A stretch of DNA of 18,044 nucleotides from JBBSQE01 sp038258095 (GCA_038258095.1 JBBSQE010000034.1:1-18044); one strand, 5' to 3'; shown: positions 1-7,989, numbered from the stretch's first letter. The notes: generated by a model not told the origin, from the sequence alone. Numbers and translations are program-made.

Positions 1-626
1 AGCCCCTCTCCGCAGAAGAACACCCCGAAGCTCGAGAGCAGCGCCCCCACACCCCACTTGACTTCGGTCTCCGGGAGCTGCGCGAGGTGGCCGCGCAGAG
101 CGAGACCGAAGCCGATCGTCACCACGAATGCGACCCCCGCCCCGATCAGCGCCGGAGCCGCGCTGCCGGGCTGCGATGCGATGACGCTGACGATGAGGAC
201 GATCTCGATCCCCTCGAGCAGCACTCCCTTGAAGGCGATCGCCCGGCCGGCCCAGTCCGCCTCCCCCTCCGGGGGAAGTGGGTCGTCCTCGAGATCCTCG
301 ATCGTCTCGTCGTACTCGTCTTGCGCCGAGGAGCGGGCACGGATGCCGGCGAGCCGCAGCGTTCCCTTGCGAAGCCATTCGAGGCCGAACAGCAACAACA
401 GGGTGCCGATCACGAAGCGCAGCGAATCGATCGGGATCGCGGCGAGGATGCCGCCGCCGAGCAGCGCCGCTGCCGCCGCGCAGACCACGACGGCGGCGCC
501 CGCTCCGGCGAGTGCGTCGCTCCAGCGCCTGCTGATGCCGACCGCGAGAACGATCGCCAGCGCCTCGATCAACTCAACCGAGACCGCGAGCGCAGCGGTC
601 AGCGCGGCGAGGAGATCGTGCGTCAT
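1..626 (-). CDS. COG4280-type multi-pass membrane protein (3' end beyond window)
   Basis: Partial gene: about 208 codons are present and the frame is still open at position 1. The ATG at 626-624 opens a protein starting MTHDLLAALTAALAVSVELIEALAIV. It shows several hydrophobic segments and a charged acidic loop (around residues 100-125). Two membrane segments carry an E-x2-E pattern, VELIEALAIV near residue 18 and LLEGIEIVLIV near residue 135, which resemble the REGLE/REGFE metal motifs of the iron permease encoded divergently next door. I recognise the overall pattern as the uncharacterised COG4280 membrane family. A role in metal transport is inference from the motif and the neighbour. No clear Shine-Dalgarno precedes the start, so the start is moderately sure. 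Confidence 0.72.
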   Translation of the reverse strand, partial: MTHDLLAALTAALAVSVELIEALAIVLAVGISRRWSDALAGAGAAVVVCAAAAALLGGGILAAIPIDSLRFVIGTLLLLFGLEWLRKGTLRLAGIRARSSAQDEYDETIEDLEDDPLPPEGEADWAGRAIAFKGVLLEGIEIVLIVSVIASQPGSAAPALIGAGVAFVVTIGFGLALRGHLAQLPETEVKWGVGALLSSFGVFFCGEG

Positions 627-754
627 CCGGTGGGAGCCTAGTTGTGAACCGCCACCGCTCGGCTCCCGTGGATTGCACAGCGACACGCTCGCCTGCGCAA
701 CCTGAGCGAAAGGTGAATAATGGCGGGGTCAGCACACGCCGGAGCGCAAACCTA

Positions 755-768
755 TTAGGCTTCCCTAA
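755..768. promoter_or_regulatory. DtxR/IdeR-like iron box before the iron permease
   Basis: The inverted repeat TTAGG-CTTC-CCTAA has the same arms and 4-nt spacer as the core of the DtxR/IdeR consensus TTAGGTTAGCCTAACCTAA; 12 of the first 15 positions match. It overlaps a possible -10 (TAGGCT, 756-761) and ends 3 nt before the GTG start of the FTR1 gene. A repressor bound here would block transcription when iron is plentiful. The regulator itself is not in the window. Confidence 0.65.
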
Positions 769-771
769 CAC

Positions 772-1836
772 GTGGAAGCCCGCCCTCCGATCGAAGACGA
801 TCAAGCCCCGCACGGGATGGCCCTGAGCCGGCTCGTGTGGTGGCTCGCCGGACTTGGCTTCGTCGGCTTCCTCGTCTACCTCATGGCCACGGCGAAGACG
901 GGGCCCGTGGATCCAGCCGAGGTGAAGGAGCGTCAGTCCGATGCCACGATCGTCTTCAACTCCGCGGCCATCGTCTTTCGCGAAGGGCTCGAGGCGGTCC
1001 TCATCTTCGCGGCCGTGACGGCCAGCTTCCTCGGGGCAAACAAGGTGCGCCGCCGGCCGGTCGTCGCAGGTGCGGGGATCGCCTTTCTCGCATCGGTTGC
1101 GACGTGGTTCATCGTCACCGCCCTGCTCACCCTGGCGTCTCCCCTCGGCCCCAAGCTCGAGGCGATCACCGGCTTCATCGCCATCGTGGTGCTGCTGGTG
1201 ATCTTGAACTGGTTCGTCCACAACGTCTACTGGTCGGGCTGGATCGGCCGTCACCATCGCCAACGGCGAAAGCTGCTCGGGATGGCGGGGATCTCGGCGA
1301 CCGTAGGCCTCGTCGCCCTGGGGTTCACGAGCGTCTACCGAGAGGGCTTCGAGGTCGTGCTGTTCCTGCAGGCCCTGAAGGTCAAGGACGGGAGCGCCGT
1401 CGTTCTCGAAGGCCTCGCGATCGGGCTGGCCGCAACCGCGGTGGTCGGCCTCGTCGTCTTCTGGCTCCACCACCGGCTCCCCTACAAGCGGATGCTGGTG
1501 CTGACGGGGGTGATGGTCGGCTTCGTCCTCGTGGTGATGATCGGAGGCACCGCGCTCTCGTTCGTCGAGCTCGGCTGGCTGCCCGACGCCCATACCCCGT
1601 TCACGGTCCCCGTCTGGATGGGAAGCTGGTTCGAGATCTACGACTACTGGGCGACGATCGGAGCCCAGATCCTCGCCGGTGGCTTTGTCGTCGGCTCCTA
1701 TTACCTCGCGCGTTACCTCCAGGTCACCCGTCCGAGTCGGCGCGGCGAAGAGGTCGGGAGGGTGGCGGAGGCCGCGCCGGTTGTCGCAGCGACGCCTTCC
1801 CGGGGTGCCGAGGCAGCGCCGCCCGTCGCTTCCTAG
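772..1836 (+). CDS. FTR1-family high-affinity iron permease
   Basis: Integral membrane iron transporter of the FTR1/EfeU family (354 aa from GTG 772). Both family hallmark motifs are present: REGLE at residues 70-74 and REGFE at 190-194, each within a membrane helix, the pair thought to carry iron through the membrane. About seven hydrophobic segments are visible, including an extra N-terminal one (residues 19-38) before the family core, and a polar Ala/Arg-rich C-terminal tail. An alternative ATG at 817 (residue 16, MALSRLVWW) is equally compatible with the protein; neither start has a good ribosome site. The iron box just upstream suggests iron-dependent repression. No EfeO/EfeB partner genes are visible, so whether it works alone is unknown. 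It is divergent from the COG4280-type gene and convergent with the glycosyltransferase gene. Confidence 0.93.
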   Translation: MEARPPIEDDQAPHGMALSRLVWWLAGLGFVGFLVYLMATAKTGPVDPAEVKERQSDATIVFNSAAIVFREGLEAVLIFAAVTASFLGANKVRRRPVVAGAGIAFLASVATWFIVTALLTLASPLGPKLEAITGFIAIVVLLVILNWFVHNVYWSGWIGRHHRQRRKLLGMAGISATVGLVALGFTSVYREGFEVVLFLQALKVKDGSAVVLEGLAIGLAATAVVGLVVFWLHHRLPYKRMLVLTGVMVGFVLVVMIGGTALSFVELGWLPDAHTPFTVPVWMGSWFEIYDYWATIGAQILAGGFVVGSYYLARYLQVTRPSRRGEEVGRVAEAAPVVAATPSRGAEAAPPVAS

Positions 1837-1879
1837 CGTCGGTCGGTCCCGGTCTCGGCATCAGCGGACGATCCCGGGC

Positions 1880-3445
1880 TCAGTCGCATGCCCGGGTGCT
1901 CGTGCGGGGACCCGGTCGGCTCAGCCCCCGCTCCAGCAGAACCGGCGTCCCGCACACCTGCCCGACGACCCGGTAGTGCCGACGCATGAGACTTGCCGTC
2001 ACCCCGCCGGCGTCGAGCCCGTAGGCGTCGGAGGGCTCCCATGCGGCCACCCACGTGGGACGGTCGTTCGAGCGCAGCAACGCGCGCAACCGCGGCTGCG
2101 CGTCTCCGAGCGTGCGCAACATCAGGCTCCACTCGTAGGGGTAGGGATTGCGGAGGCCGCTGTAGAAGTTGATGTTGGCCTTCGCGTAGCGGACGTAGAT
2201 GGTGTCGCCAGGCTCGGAGCGGTCGCGGACGTACTCGCCGATGGCCTTGGCCTCGACGGCCGAGCCCTGATCGAAACCGGATCCGACCGCCGCACCTGCG
2301 AGGGCGAGGATGGCGAGAGCGACGGCGGTGAGGCGAGCTCCCCATCGCCCGGCGCCGGCAAGCGCGAAAGCCGCGGTGACCGCGGCGACCGGGGCCAACT
2401 CGATCAGATAGTGGGGCCAGTAGCTGCCGCCGAGCAGGACGCCGGCAAGTCCCGCGAGAGCCCACGCCCCGAGCGTCGCCTGGATGACGCGTCGATCACG
2501 AAGCCGCCGGAAGCCGACCGTCCCCAGGAGCAAGGCCAGCGCGAGCCCGGAGATCACCAGCGGGTGGAGGAGGCGGTCAACGAATCTCCCGAGTAGGCCA
2601 CCGGCCGATCCGCCCAGGGCGTGCAGGCCGTCGATCCGAAAGCCGACGAGCGCATAGGCGGTCGTTCCATCCCTCAGTCCGGATACCGCCTCCCAGAGCT
2701 CCAGCCCCCCGAGGGCGAGGAGGACACCGCCGAGGTAGGCGCCCCCGAGCGCAGCCCAGCGCCTGCCATCACGTTCGAGGATCGCAAGCGCGGTCACGCA
2801 TACGAACCCCGCGACCAGCGCGTCTCCGAACGACTGCTTGACCAGGAGGGCGCCGATCGCGAGCGAGCCGGCGGCCGCGAAGCAGAGGAGCGAGCTCTGC
2901 GGGCGCCGCAAGCCGATCAGCAACAGCAGGACGGACAGGGCCGAGGGCAGGCACGCGATCAGCTCGGCGGGCGTCATCACGGAGCCGAGGGACGGCGACG
3001 AGACGAGCACTGCCGAGATGAATGCCGCCCAGATACCGGGACGATGGCCCCCCAGCTCCCGGGCGATGAGGGATACGACGACCACCAGGAGCGCGGCCGT
3101 CACCGCTCCGATGGTCCGGACCGCCGTGGCCCCGCCGGTCTCCGCGGCGACGCGGAACACGCCCAGCAGCAGGGGCGGCCTGTCGATGAAGTAGAAACCG
3201 TAGAGATTCGGGCCACCGGTGTGCCAGTGGGCGGCGATATAGGTGAGCCCGCCCTCGTCGTTGCCTAAGGGAGCACCGAACCACGGCGCCCGCAATGCGA
3301 CCGCCAGTGTCACGGCGGCCACGGTGCAGGTCAGGTAGCGGTGGGCCTCGACGGCTCGCGGCAGTCGCCGGGCCGAGAAGCTCGAACCTCGGCGCGGGAG
3401 CCGGGCGACCGGAGGTTGCGCGTCGCTCGAGGGGAGGAAGCTCAC
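1880..3445 (-). CDS. GT39-like (ArnT/PMT-type) membrane glycosyltransferase
   Basis: 521-residue polytopic membrane protein with about ten or more hydrophobic helices and a soluble C-terminal domain (about residues 400-521). After the first helix (residues 38-55) comes GNDEGG (61-66), the acidic pair expected in the first outer loop of GT-C enzymes of the GT39 group, followed by RPPLLL (89-94). Such enzymes move a sugar from a lipid-phosphate carrier to a protein or lipid on the outer face of the membrane. The substrate cannot be told from sequence. The start is GTG 3445; there is no good ribosome site. It lies 71 nt downstream of the small membrane protein gene on the same strand and could be cotranscribed. 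Confidence 0.75.
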   Translation of the reverse strand: MSFLPSSDAQPPVARLPRRGSSFSARRLPRAVEAHRYLTCTVAAVTLAVALRAPWFGAPLGNDEGGLTYIAAHWHTGGPNLYGFYFIDRPPLLLGVFRVAAETGGATAVRTIGAVTAALLVVVVSLIARELGGHRPGIWAAFISAVLVSSPSLGSVMTPAELIACLPSALSVLLLLIGLRRPQSSLLCFAAAGSLAIGALLVKQSFGDALVAGFVCVTALAILERDGRRWAALGGAYLGGVLLALGGLELWEAVSGLRDGTTAYALVGFRIDGLHALGGSAGGLLGRFVDRLLHPLVISGLALALLLGTVGFRRLRDRRVIQATLGAWALAGLAGVLLGGSYWPHYLIELAPVAAVTAAFALAGAGRWGARLTAVALAILALAGAAVGSGFDQGSAVEAKAIGEYVRDRSEPGDTIYVRYAKANINFYSGLRNPYPYEWSLMLRTLGDAQPRLRALLRSNDRPTWVAAWEPSDAYGLDAGGVTASLMRRHYRVVGQVCGTPVLLERGLSRPGPRTSTRACD

Positions 3446-3516
3446 GCCGGCACGCTAATGCACACCGACATGAACGTCGCCTGAGAGCCCGAACGCCGGC
3501 GCCGGACCGGATCGGC

Positions 3517-3900
3517 TCAGGCTGCCGAGCCCGCGAGACTTGCCTGCCGGGTCCGCGAGATCGACGCCATGGCGATGCCGACGAAGCCGGCCTCGAGAAA
3601 CAGGCTGACGATGCCTGAAAGCTCCCACTCACCTTCGTGGAAGCCGGGCAGGCCCGTCGTCCGCGAGAGCACGAAGCCGACGCCCATCCCGATCGCATCG
3701 AGCGCGCCGGCGCCCCAGGTCGCAGCGTCATCCCTGCGCCAGAGCCGCATCGCCACCAGGCCGCAGGCGATCGCCCCCAGAACGAACAACGCGCCGATGT
3801 AAGCCTGCTCCCCGAAGTACTCCGGGGCCAGGATCAGGTGGATCAGGCCGGTTCCGGCGATTGCCGCGGTTCCGGCCTTCCTCTGGTTGCTGATTTCCAT
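3517..3900 (-). CDS. small four-helix membrane protein, unknown function
   Basis: 127 aa from ATG 3900, chosen because AAGGAG lies 5 nt upstream; longer in-frame extensions run into the promoter region of the divergent regulator and have no such site. Four hydrophobic segments (about residues 10-27, 33-52, 62-80, 93-112) with short loops. The outer or inner loops hold HLILAPEYFGE and PGFHEGEWE, rich in His and Glu. I do not recognise the family. It is divergent from the two-component system at 4111, with about 210 nt between them, so it may be a target of that regulator, but that is only positional inference. Confidence 0.72.
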   Translation of the reverse strand: MEISNQRKAGTAAIAGTGLIHLILAPEYFGEQAYIGALFVLGAIACGLVAMRLWRRDDAATWGAGALDAIGMGVGFVLSRTTGLPGFHEGEWELSGIVSLFLEAGFVGIAMASISRTRQASLAGSAA

Positions 3901-3993
3901 GTCGCTCCTTCTTGGTTGGTTGCTGTTCGGCTCGGGGAACCGTCGACTGGACGATGGAGGCGAGTATTCAGCCGTGGCTGAGGGGACGATTGA

Positions 3994-4103
3994 AGTTCTC
4001 TCGCATCCCAAACGCGGGCCCGAACGCTCACCTTGTGACGCGGCTAAGGGGCGCGTGAGAGTTCTCTTAGAAAGGGTCGGCCGCGCCCCGGGGCACCTAG
4101 CAT
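3994..4103 (+). promoter_or_regulatory. Promoter region of the OmpR-type regulator: AGTTCTCT repeats and -10
   Basis: AGTTCTCTC (3994-4002) recurs as AGTTCTCTT (4060-4068), 66 bp apart, about six helical turns. The second copy sits in a small palindrome AGAG-TT-CTCT (4058-4067) and overlaps TTCT-CTT-AGAA (4062-4072). A TAGCAT (4098-4103) fits an actinobacterial -10 and ends 7 nt before the GTG start at 4111, implying a leaderless transcript. The repeat lies where an activator would sit. Autoregulation is inferred. Confidence 0.45.
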
Positions 4104-4110
4104 CAGCCGG

Positions 4111-4785
4111 GTGCGCATTCTTGTCATCGAGGACGAGCGGGCCATCGCCGATTTCATCGAGCGCGGCCTCACCGCCGAGGGGTACTCGGTCACGTGCGCC
4201 TACGACGGCCCGTCGGGTGAGGCCGGGGCCAACACCGGTGAGTACGACCTCCTCATCCTCGACCTGATGCTCCCCGGTAAGCCCGGGCTGGACATCCTGC
4301 GAGCCGTGAGAGTGGCCCGGCCCCATCTGCCGGTGATACTCCTGACCGCGCGGGCCGAAGTCGAGCAGCGCGTGGAGGGGCTCGACGCCGGCGCAACCGA
4401 CTACGTGACGAAGCCGTTCGCCTTCGCCGAGCTGGCGGCCCGCGTGAGGGTCCACCTGCGGCTGCCCGACCAACCCGAGCCCACGACCCTCCGGACCGGA
4501 GATCTCGGGCTCGACCTCCTGCGGCGGGAGGTGACGCGCGGTGAGGAGAAGATCCGCCTATCGGCCAAAGAGTTCGAGCTCCTCGCCTACATGATGCGCC
4601 ACCCGGGCCAAGTGCTCTCGCGGGAGCAGTTGCTGAGTGGCGTCTGGGGGTTCGACTACGACCCCGGAACCAACATCGTCGGGGTCTACATCGCCTATCT
4701 CCGCCGCAAGCTCGCACTCGACGGCCGGCAGGACCCGATCGAGACGGTCCGGTCGGTCGGGTACCGGCTCCGCGACGATGTCTGA
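4111..4785 (+). CDS. OmpR/PhoB-family response regulator
   Basis: 224 aa. Receiver domain at residues 1-115 with the acidic pair E8/D9, phosphoacceptor D51 (LILDLMLP), T79 and K101 (TKPF). Winged-helix DNA-binding domain at about 128-222 with the typical region LSAKEFELLAYMMRHPGQVLSR and the C-terminal RSVGYRLR wing. The GTG start at 4111 directly begins the MRILVIEDE strand of the receiver and lies 7 nt after a -10-like TAGCAT, so translation may start leaderless. The stop overlaps the kinase start (ATG 4778), so the two are translated together. It probably controls transcription in response to the envelope signal sensed by the kinase; the signal is unknown. Confidence 0.95.
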   Translation: MRILVIEDERAIADFIERGLTAEGYSVTCAYDGPSGEAGANTGEYDLLILDLMLPGKPGLDILRAVRVARPHLPVILLTARAEVEQRVEGLDAGATDYVTKPFAFAELAARVRVHLRLPDQPEPTTLRTGDLGLDLLRREVTRGEEKIRLSAKEFELLAYMMRHPGQVLSREQLLSGVWGFDYDPGTNIVGVYIAYLRRKLALDGRQDPIETVRSVGYRLRDDV

Positions 4786-6226
4786 GCGGCGGCGGACTCC
4801 ACGGCTGGGGTTCCGCGGCAGGCTCGCGGCATCGATCTTCCTGATTCTCCTCGTGGCCCTGGGGGCGACGTTCGCGGCCGTTTACCGCGGAACGGGATCG
4901 GACCTGCGGAGGCGGATCGACGACGACCTCACGAGCGAGACCGCCGCGATCTCACAGCAGATCCAGGCGGTGGCTCCGAGCGGCCAGGATGCCGTCCGGG
5001 CACGTGCAAACGAGCTGGTCGCCTCCCGAACCTTCGGGCCGACCGCCCAGGTGGTCGCGATATCCGTGCCCGGCGCCGGGGTCGCCACCAGCCAACCGGA
5101 GCTTCTCGGGTTCGCAGGCCAAGACGAGGAGGGTGAGGACAGCGCGGCCGAGGAGGGCAATGGGGTGCGCATTCTCTCGGCCCCACCCGGCTTCGCCGAC
5201 GTCGATGTCCACGAAGCCGGGCGGGTTCGCGTCCTGACCGTGCCCGTCACGGAAGGCGGCCGTACCGTCGCGACGATTCGGGCGGGAGAGCCTTTGGCCC
5301 CGGTAGACCGAGCCCTGGACGGCCTCAACGGGACATTCCTCCTGATCGGCGCGATCACGCTGCTGGCCGGCGCCGGCGCCGGCTACGCGCTGGCCACCCG
5401 CACGGCGAAGCCGCTGCGGAGCATGTCGCGCGTCGCCGGCGAGATCGATGCCGGCGAGATGGGATTGCGGATGGATGGCGCCGGCCGCAGCGACGAGGTC
5501 GCACATCTCGCGCAGTCGTTCAATCACATGCTCGAGCGCCTGCAGGAAGCATTCGACCGGGAGCGCTCGTTCGTCTCCGACGCCTCCCACGAGTTGCGCA
5601 CACCACTCACGATCATCCGCGGGCAGATCGAGGTTCTCGCCCGGGAGCCGGACCCCGGCAAGGAGGATGTCGACCGGACGGCGAGTCACATCACGGCTGC
5701 GATCGGCCGGATGCAACGCCTCGTCGATGATCTCCTCCTCCTGGCCGCGACCGATGAGGGGATCCGGCTCGAGCCTGGGCCGGTCGTTGTCGCCGATCTG
5801 CTCAACCTGCATCTGGAAGCGTTCTCGGGGGTCGCCGACCGCGAGTTCCGTCCCGGAGAGATGCCGCCGGGGACCGTCGATGCCGATCCCGACCGACTCG
5901 GTCAGGTGCTTACGAACCTCCTGTCCAACGCGGTCGACCACACCGACGAGGGAGGGACGATCGCCGTCTCAGCCAGGGCACGAGGAGGCCTCCTGGTCGT
6001 TGACGTCGACGATGACGGCCCCGGCATCCCGGTGGCCGAGCGGGAGCGCGTCTTCGACCGGCTCCACCGCACCGACTCGTCGCGGGCGCGCAGGAGCGGG
6101 GGCAGCGGGCTCGGCCTGGCGATCGCAAGAGCGCTGGTCGATGCGCACGGGGGACGGATCAGCGCGGGCGAATCGCCGCTCGGTGGAGCCCGGATCGAGT
6201 TCGAGATTCCCGGTTACCAGGCCTAG
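4778..6226 (+). CDS. membrane sensor histidine kinase (HAMP-HisKA-HATPase)
   Basis: 482 aa from ATG 4778, overlapping the regulator stop by 8 nt. One helix at residues 17-36, an extracytoplasmic sensor of about 150 residues with an acidic stretch (115-127, rich in Glu/Asp), and a second helix at 186-206. Then a HAMP domain (about 207-260), HisKA with the H box SHELRTPLT (H271), and the ATPase domain with N box LTNLLSNAVDHT (378-389), G1 DDGPGIP (412-418) and G2 GGSGLGLAIA (441-450). It autophosphorylates H271 and passes phosphate to D51 of its partner. The ligand of the sensor domain is not recognisable. It ends 15 nt before the convergent MYG1-like gene; no clear terminator was seen between them. 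Confidence 0.94.
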   Translation: MSERRRTPRLGFRGRLAASIFLILLVALGATFAAVYRGTGSDLRRRIDDDLTSETAAISQQIQAVAPSGQDAVRARANELVASRTFGPTAQVVAISVPGAGVATSQPELLGFAGQDEEGEDSAAEEGNGVRILSAPPGFADVDVHEAGRVRVLTVPVTEGGRTVATIRAGEPLAPVDRALDGLNGTFLLIGAITLLAGAGAGYALATRTAKPLRSMSRVAGEIDAGEMGLRMDGAGRSDEVAHLAQSFNHMLERLQEAFDRERSFVSDASHELRTPLTIIRGQIEVLAREPDPGKEDVDRTASHITAAIGRMQRLVDDLLLLAATDEGIRLEPGPVVVADLLNLHLEAFSGVADREFRPGEMPPGTVDADPDRLGQVLTNLLSNAVDHTDEGGTIAVSARARGGLLVVDVDDDGPGIPVAERERVFDRLHRTDSSRARRSGGSGLGLAIARALVDAHGGRISAGESPLGGARIEFEIPGYQA

Positions 6227-6241
6227 GCACGGGGCCACGGC

Positions 6242-7126
6242 TCACGCCTCAGCGAGAGCAAGCGCCGCGAGCGCCTCGACACCCTCGCGCGACTTCGCCA
6301 CCGCGAGAAACCGCTTGGCGTGGCAGAACAGCGCGTCAGCGACCCCGGTGACACGGGTCAGATCAGCGTTCTCCAGACCCGCCCAGGACGACGGGAGATC
6401 ACGACGGTTCTCGAAGGTGCCCAAAGTGACCGGAACCGTCTCGAGGCCGAATCCCTGGCGCTTAGGGTAAATGACGAAGAGCGCGTCCGGCGCCTCGGTG
6501 ACCACGACCTGCTTCCAGGGCACGTTGTCGGGCAGCTCGACCAGGCGCGGGTCCTCCGCAGCGGCGATCGCATCGCGGACGATGCGCACCGCCCGGCCGC
6601 CCGCCGCGGCCGATGCGATCTCCCGGCTGAGGATTCCGCTCGCCAACTCGACCGCGGCGTCGAAGCGCTGCCGCTCCTCCTCGACCGTCAGCTTCTCGTC
6701 CCAGTGCGCGTTGAATCCGCCGACCACGGCGTTGACCGTCATCGGGCGCACACCTTCGACCAGCGACTGGGTGACCTGCTGGCCGGTGCCGTTGGCGTCT
6801 ACCGCCGCCACAAGCGTCTCCTCGATGACGTCGGCGACCTCCTGATCGCCGCCGCAGGCCCGGGCCCCGAACTCACGCCAGATGAGGCCGAAGGATGCGT
6901 ATCCGACGCCGTTTTCCCGGGTGAGGTCAAAGTCGCGCTGGTGGTGGTCGAAGTCCCCGGCCGCGGGGTCGTACCTGAAGCCGACGTCAACGCGCACATC
7001 GGCGGCGGCCAGGGCCTCGCGGTCGCGAGTGCGAACCACCTCGACCGCCTCGTGGAGCAGGCCGAGAGCCGCGACGGCGAACACCTCGTCGGCGTGGAAG
7101 GACCCGTCATGAGTTGCGACCTGCAT
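6242..7126 (-). CDS. MYG1-family (UPF0160) DHH-like metal-dependent protein
   Basis: 294 aa. The N-terminus THDGSFHADEVFAVA (5-19) and DFDHHQRDF (58-66) are the metal-binding motifs typical of the MYG1/UPF0160 family, related to DHH phosphoesterases. Eukaryotic MYG1 is a 3'-5' RNA exonuclease of nucleus and mitochondria; bacterial members are poorly characterised, so nuclease activity here is inference. The protein appears full length, with VGYASFGLIWREFG (73-86), DANGTG and the C-terminal region GLENADL. The ATG at 7126 starts right at the conserved HDGSFHADE strand; no strong ribosome site is seen. A degenerate stress-operator half-palindrome lies 57 nt upstream (7183-7200), but it lacks the -10 spacing of the genuine sites. 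Confidence 0.88.
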   Translation of the reverse strand: MQVATHDGSFHADEVFAVAALGLLHEAVEVVRTRDREALAAADVRVDVGFRYDPAAGDFDHHQRDFDLTRENGVGYASFGLIWREFGARACGGDQEVADVIEETLVAAVDANGTGQQVTQSLVEGVRPMTVNAVVGGFNAHWDEKLTVEEERQRFDAAVELASGILSREIASAAAGGRAVRIVRDAIAAAEDPRLVELPDNVPWKQVVVTEAPDALFVIYPKRQGFGLETVPVTLGTFENRRDLPSSWAGLENADLTRVTGVADALFCHAKRFLAVAKSREGVEALAALALAEA

Positions 7127-7204
7127 TTGACCCGAGGACCTTAGGGCCTATCTCGCTGGGGGGCGTGCGATCACCTACCGAGATGGGTCCTCAGTCCCAG
7201 GCCC

Positions 7205-7350
7205 GCCTCGCCGGCTACCCCTGGCGCGACCGGCGTACGTTTCACCCTGACGGTCATGGTGTTGGTTACGTCGGTCACGCCACGGAGGCCGCGGTGGGGC
7301 GAAGATGCCTTCGTCGACGGCGAGGTCGCGGCGGAGCAGGTCGAGGGCTT
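7205..7350 (-). pseudogene. possible BON-domain remnant
   Basis: Between the GreA-like and MYG1-like genes lies about 260 nt with no intact gene. In one minus-strand frame it reads KALDLLRRDLAVDEGIFA, which resembles the start of a BON domain; in another frame it reads GLRGVTDVTNTMTVRV, which resembles a BON domain end. The middle is missing and the two parts are out of frame. It could be a decayed BON-domain gene or chance. Low confidence. Confidence 0.22.
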
Positions 7351-7388
7351 TGGCACTTCAGCCCCCACCGTCACGCCGAAGAGCTCGC

Positions 7389-7937
7389 CTATTCTCCGGC
7401 GGGCCGAACGCTCACGATCTCGAGCCTCCGGCTCCCTCCTCTCGGCGGCTGAATCTCGACGATCTCTCCCACGCCACCTCCGATCAGCGCCTGACCGATC
7501 GGAGAGCCGGCGGAGACGACGTTCACACGCGGGGCCTCATGGCCGCCGACCAGCTCGTGCTCGGTGAGCTCGCCGCTGTCGGGGTTCCTGACTTCGACGA
7601 TGGTGCCCACGGCCGCCTTGCCGGTGAATGACCCTCGGTCGACGATCTCAGCCTTCTCGAGCAGCTCCTCGAGGCGGCCGGCATGGGCGGCCAAGACCGT
7701 TTCCTCCTCCTTGATCTGAAGGTAATCATCGTTCTCCGTGGGGCCACCGAATCCGCGTGCTTCCCGCAAGCGCTGAGCCATGCCGCCCTCGAGCTCGCGG
7801 CGGATGAGTTCGAGCTCGGTGCTCAGCACCCGCTCGCCGTCGCGAGTGATGATGACGCCCGGCCGCCCGGCCGGAGCGCGAGAATCATCGCGCGGATTGT
7901 CAGAGGCAACGGACTGTGTCTGTGCGGTGGTGGTCAT
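7389..7937 (-). CDS. GreA/GreB-family transcription factor with altered tip
   Basis: 182 aa. A polar N-terminal extension of about 28 residues precedes a coiled-coil domain (about 35-100) and a C-terminal FKBP-like domain (about 105-178) with the family signature SAGSPIGQALIG (142-153). Gre factors insert the coiled coil into RNA polymerase's secondary channel and stimulate transcript cleavage through an Asp and Glu at the tip (GDLSEN in E. coli GreA). Here the tip reads GGPTEN (64-69): the Glu remains (E68) but the metal-binding Asp is Gly65. It may therefore bind polymerase without efficient cleavage, as other Gre-like regulators do; that is inference. ATG 7937 has AAGGA 7-8 nt upstream and lies 34 nt after a perfect stress operator. 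Confidence 0.88.
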   Translation of the reverse strand: MTTTAQTQSVASDNPRDDSRAPAGRPGVIITRDGERVLSTELELIRRELEGGMAQRLREARGFGGPTENDDYLQIKEEETVLAAHAGRLEELLEKAEIVDRGSFTGKAAVGTIVEVRNPDSGELTEHELVGGHEAPRVNVVSAGSPIGQALIGGGVGEIVEIQPPRGGSRRLEIVSVRPAGE

Positions 7938-7943
7938 GGTGGA

Positions 7944-7989
7944 ATCCTTGCCTCTTCCGGAGACTCCGGCTATGGGCTCAAAGACCCAT
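7944..7989 (-). promoter_or_regulatory. DosR-like operator A and -10, greA-like promoter
   Basis: Perfect ATGGG-N8-CCCAT at 7972-7989. After 22 nt comes AAGGAT (7949-7944), the NANNNT hexamer found at the same distance in all sites of this island; the ATG lies 34 nt after the operator. AAGGAT could also serve as the ribosome site, so the -10 reading here is less certain than the operator. Confidence 0.8.

Noticed and set aside
574..1593. Long open frame opposite the iron permease gene
   Set aside because: Charged, His/Asp/Glu-rich composition typical of the antisense of a GC-rich membrane protein gene; no domain recognised, and FTR1 is certain on the other strand.
3479..3522. Hairpin GCCTGAG/CTCAGGC after the small membrane protein gene
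   Set aside because: Loop of about 30 nt and no T-run; too weak to call a terminator.
3901..4473. Long N-terminal extension of the small membrane protein (frame to 4473)
   Set aside because: It is antisense to the response regulator and its promoter; AAGGAG just before ATG 3900 marks the real start.
7183..7200. ATGGG-N8-CCCAG, a seventh possible stress operator upstream of the MYG1-like gene
   Set aside because: One arm base is off, and neither strand has the NANNNT hexamer 22 nt away that all seven accepted readings show; the ATG is 56 nt away. Possibly a decayed site.
7141..7388. Several overlapping frames between the MYG1-like and GreA-like genes
   Set aside because: None has a ribosome site or coherent domain; only a weak, frame-broken BON resemblance was kept as a low-confidence remnant.
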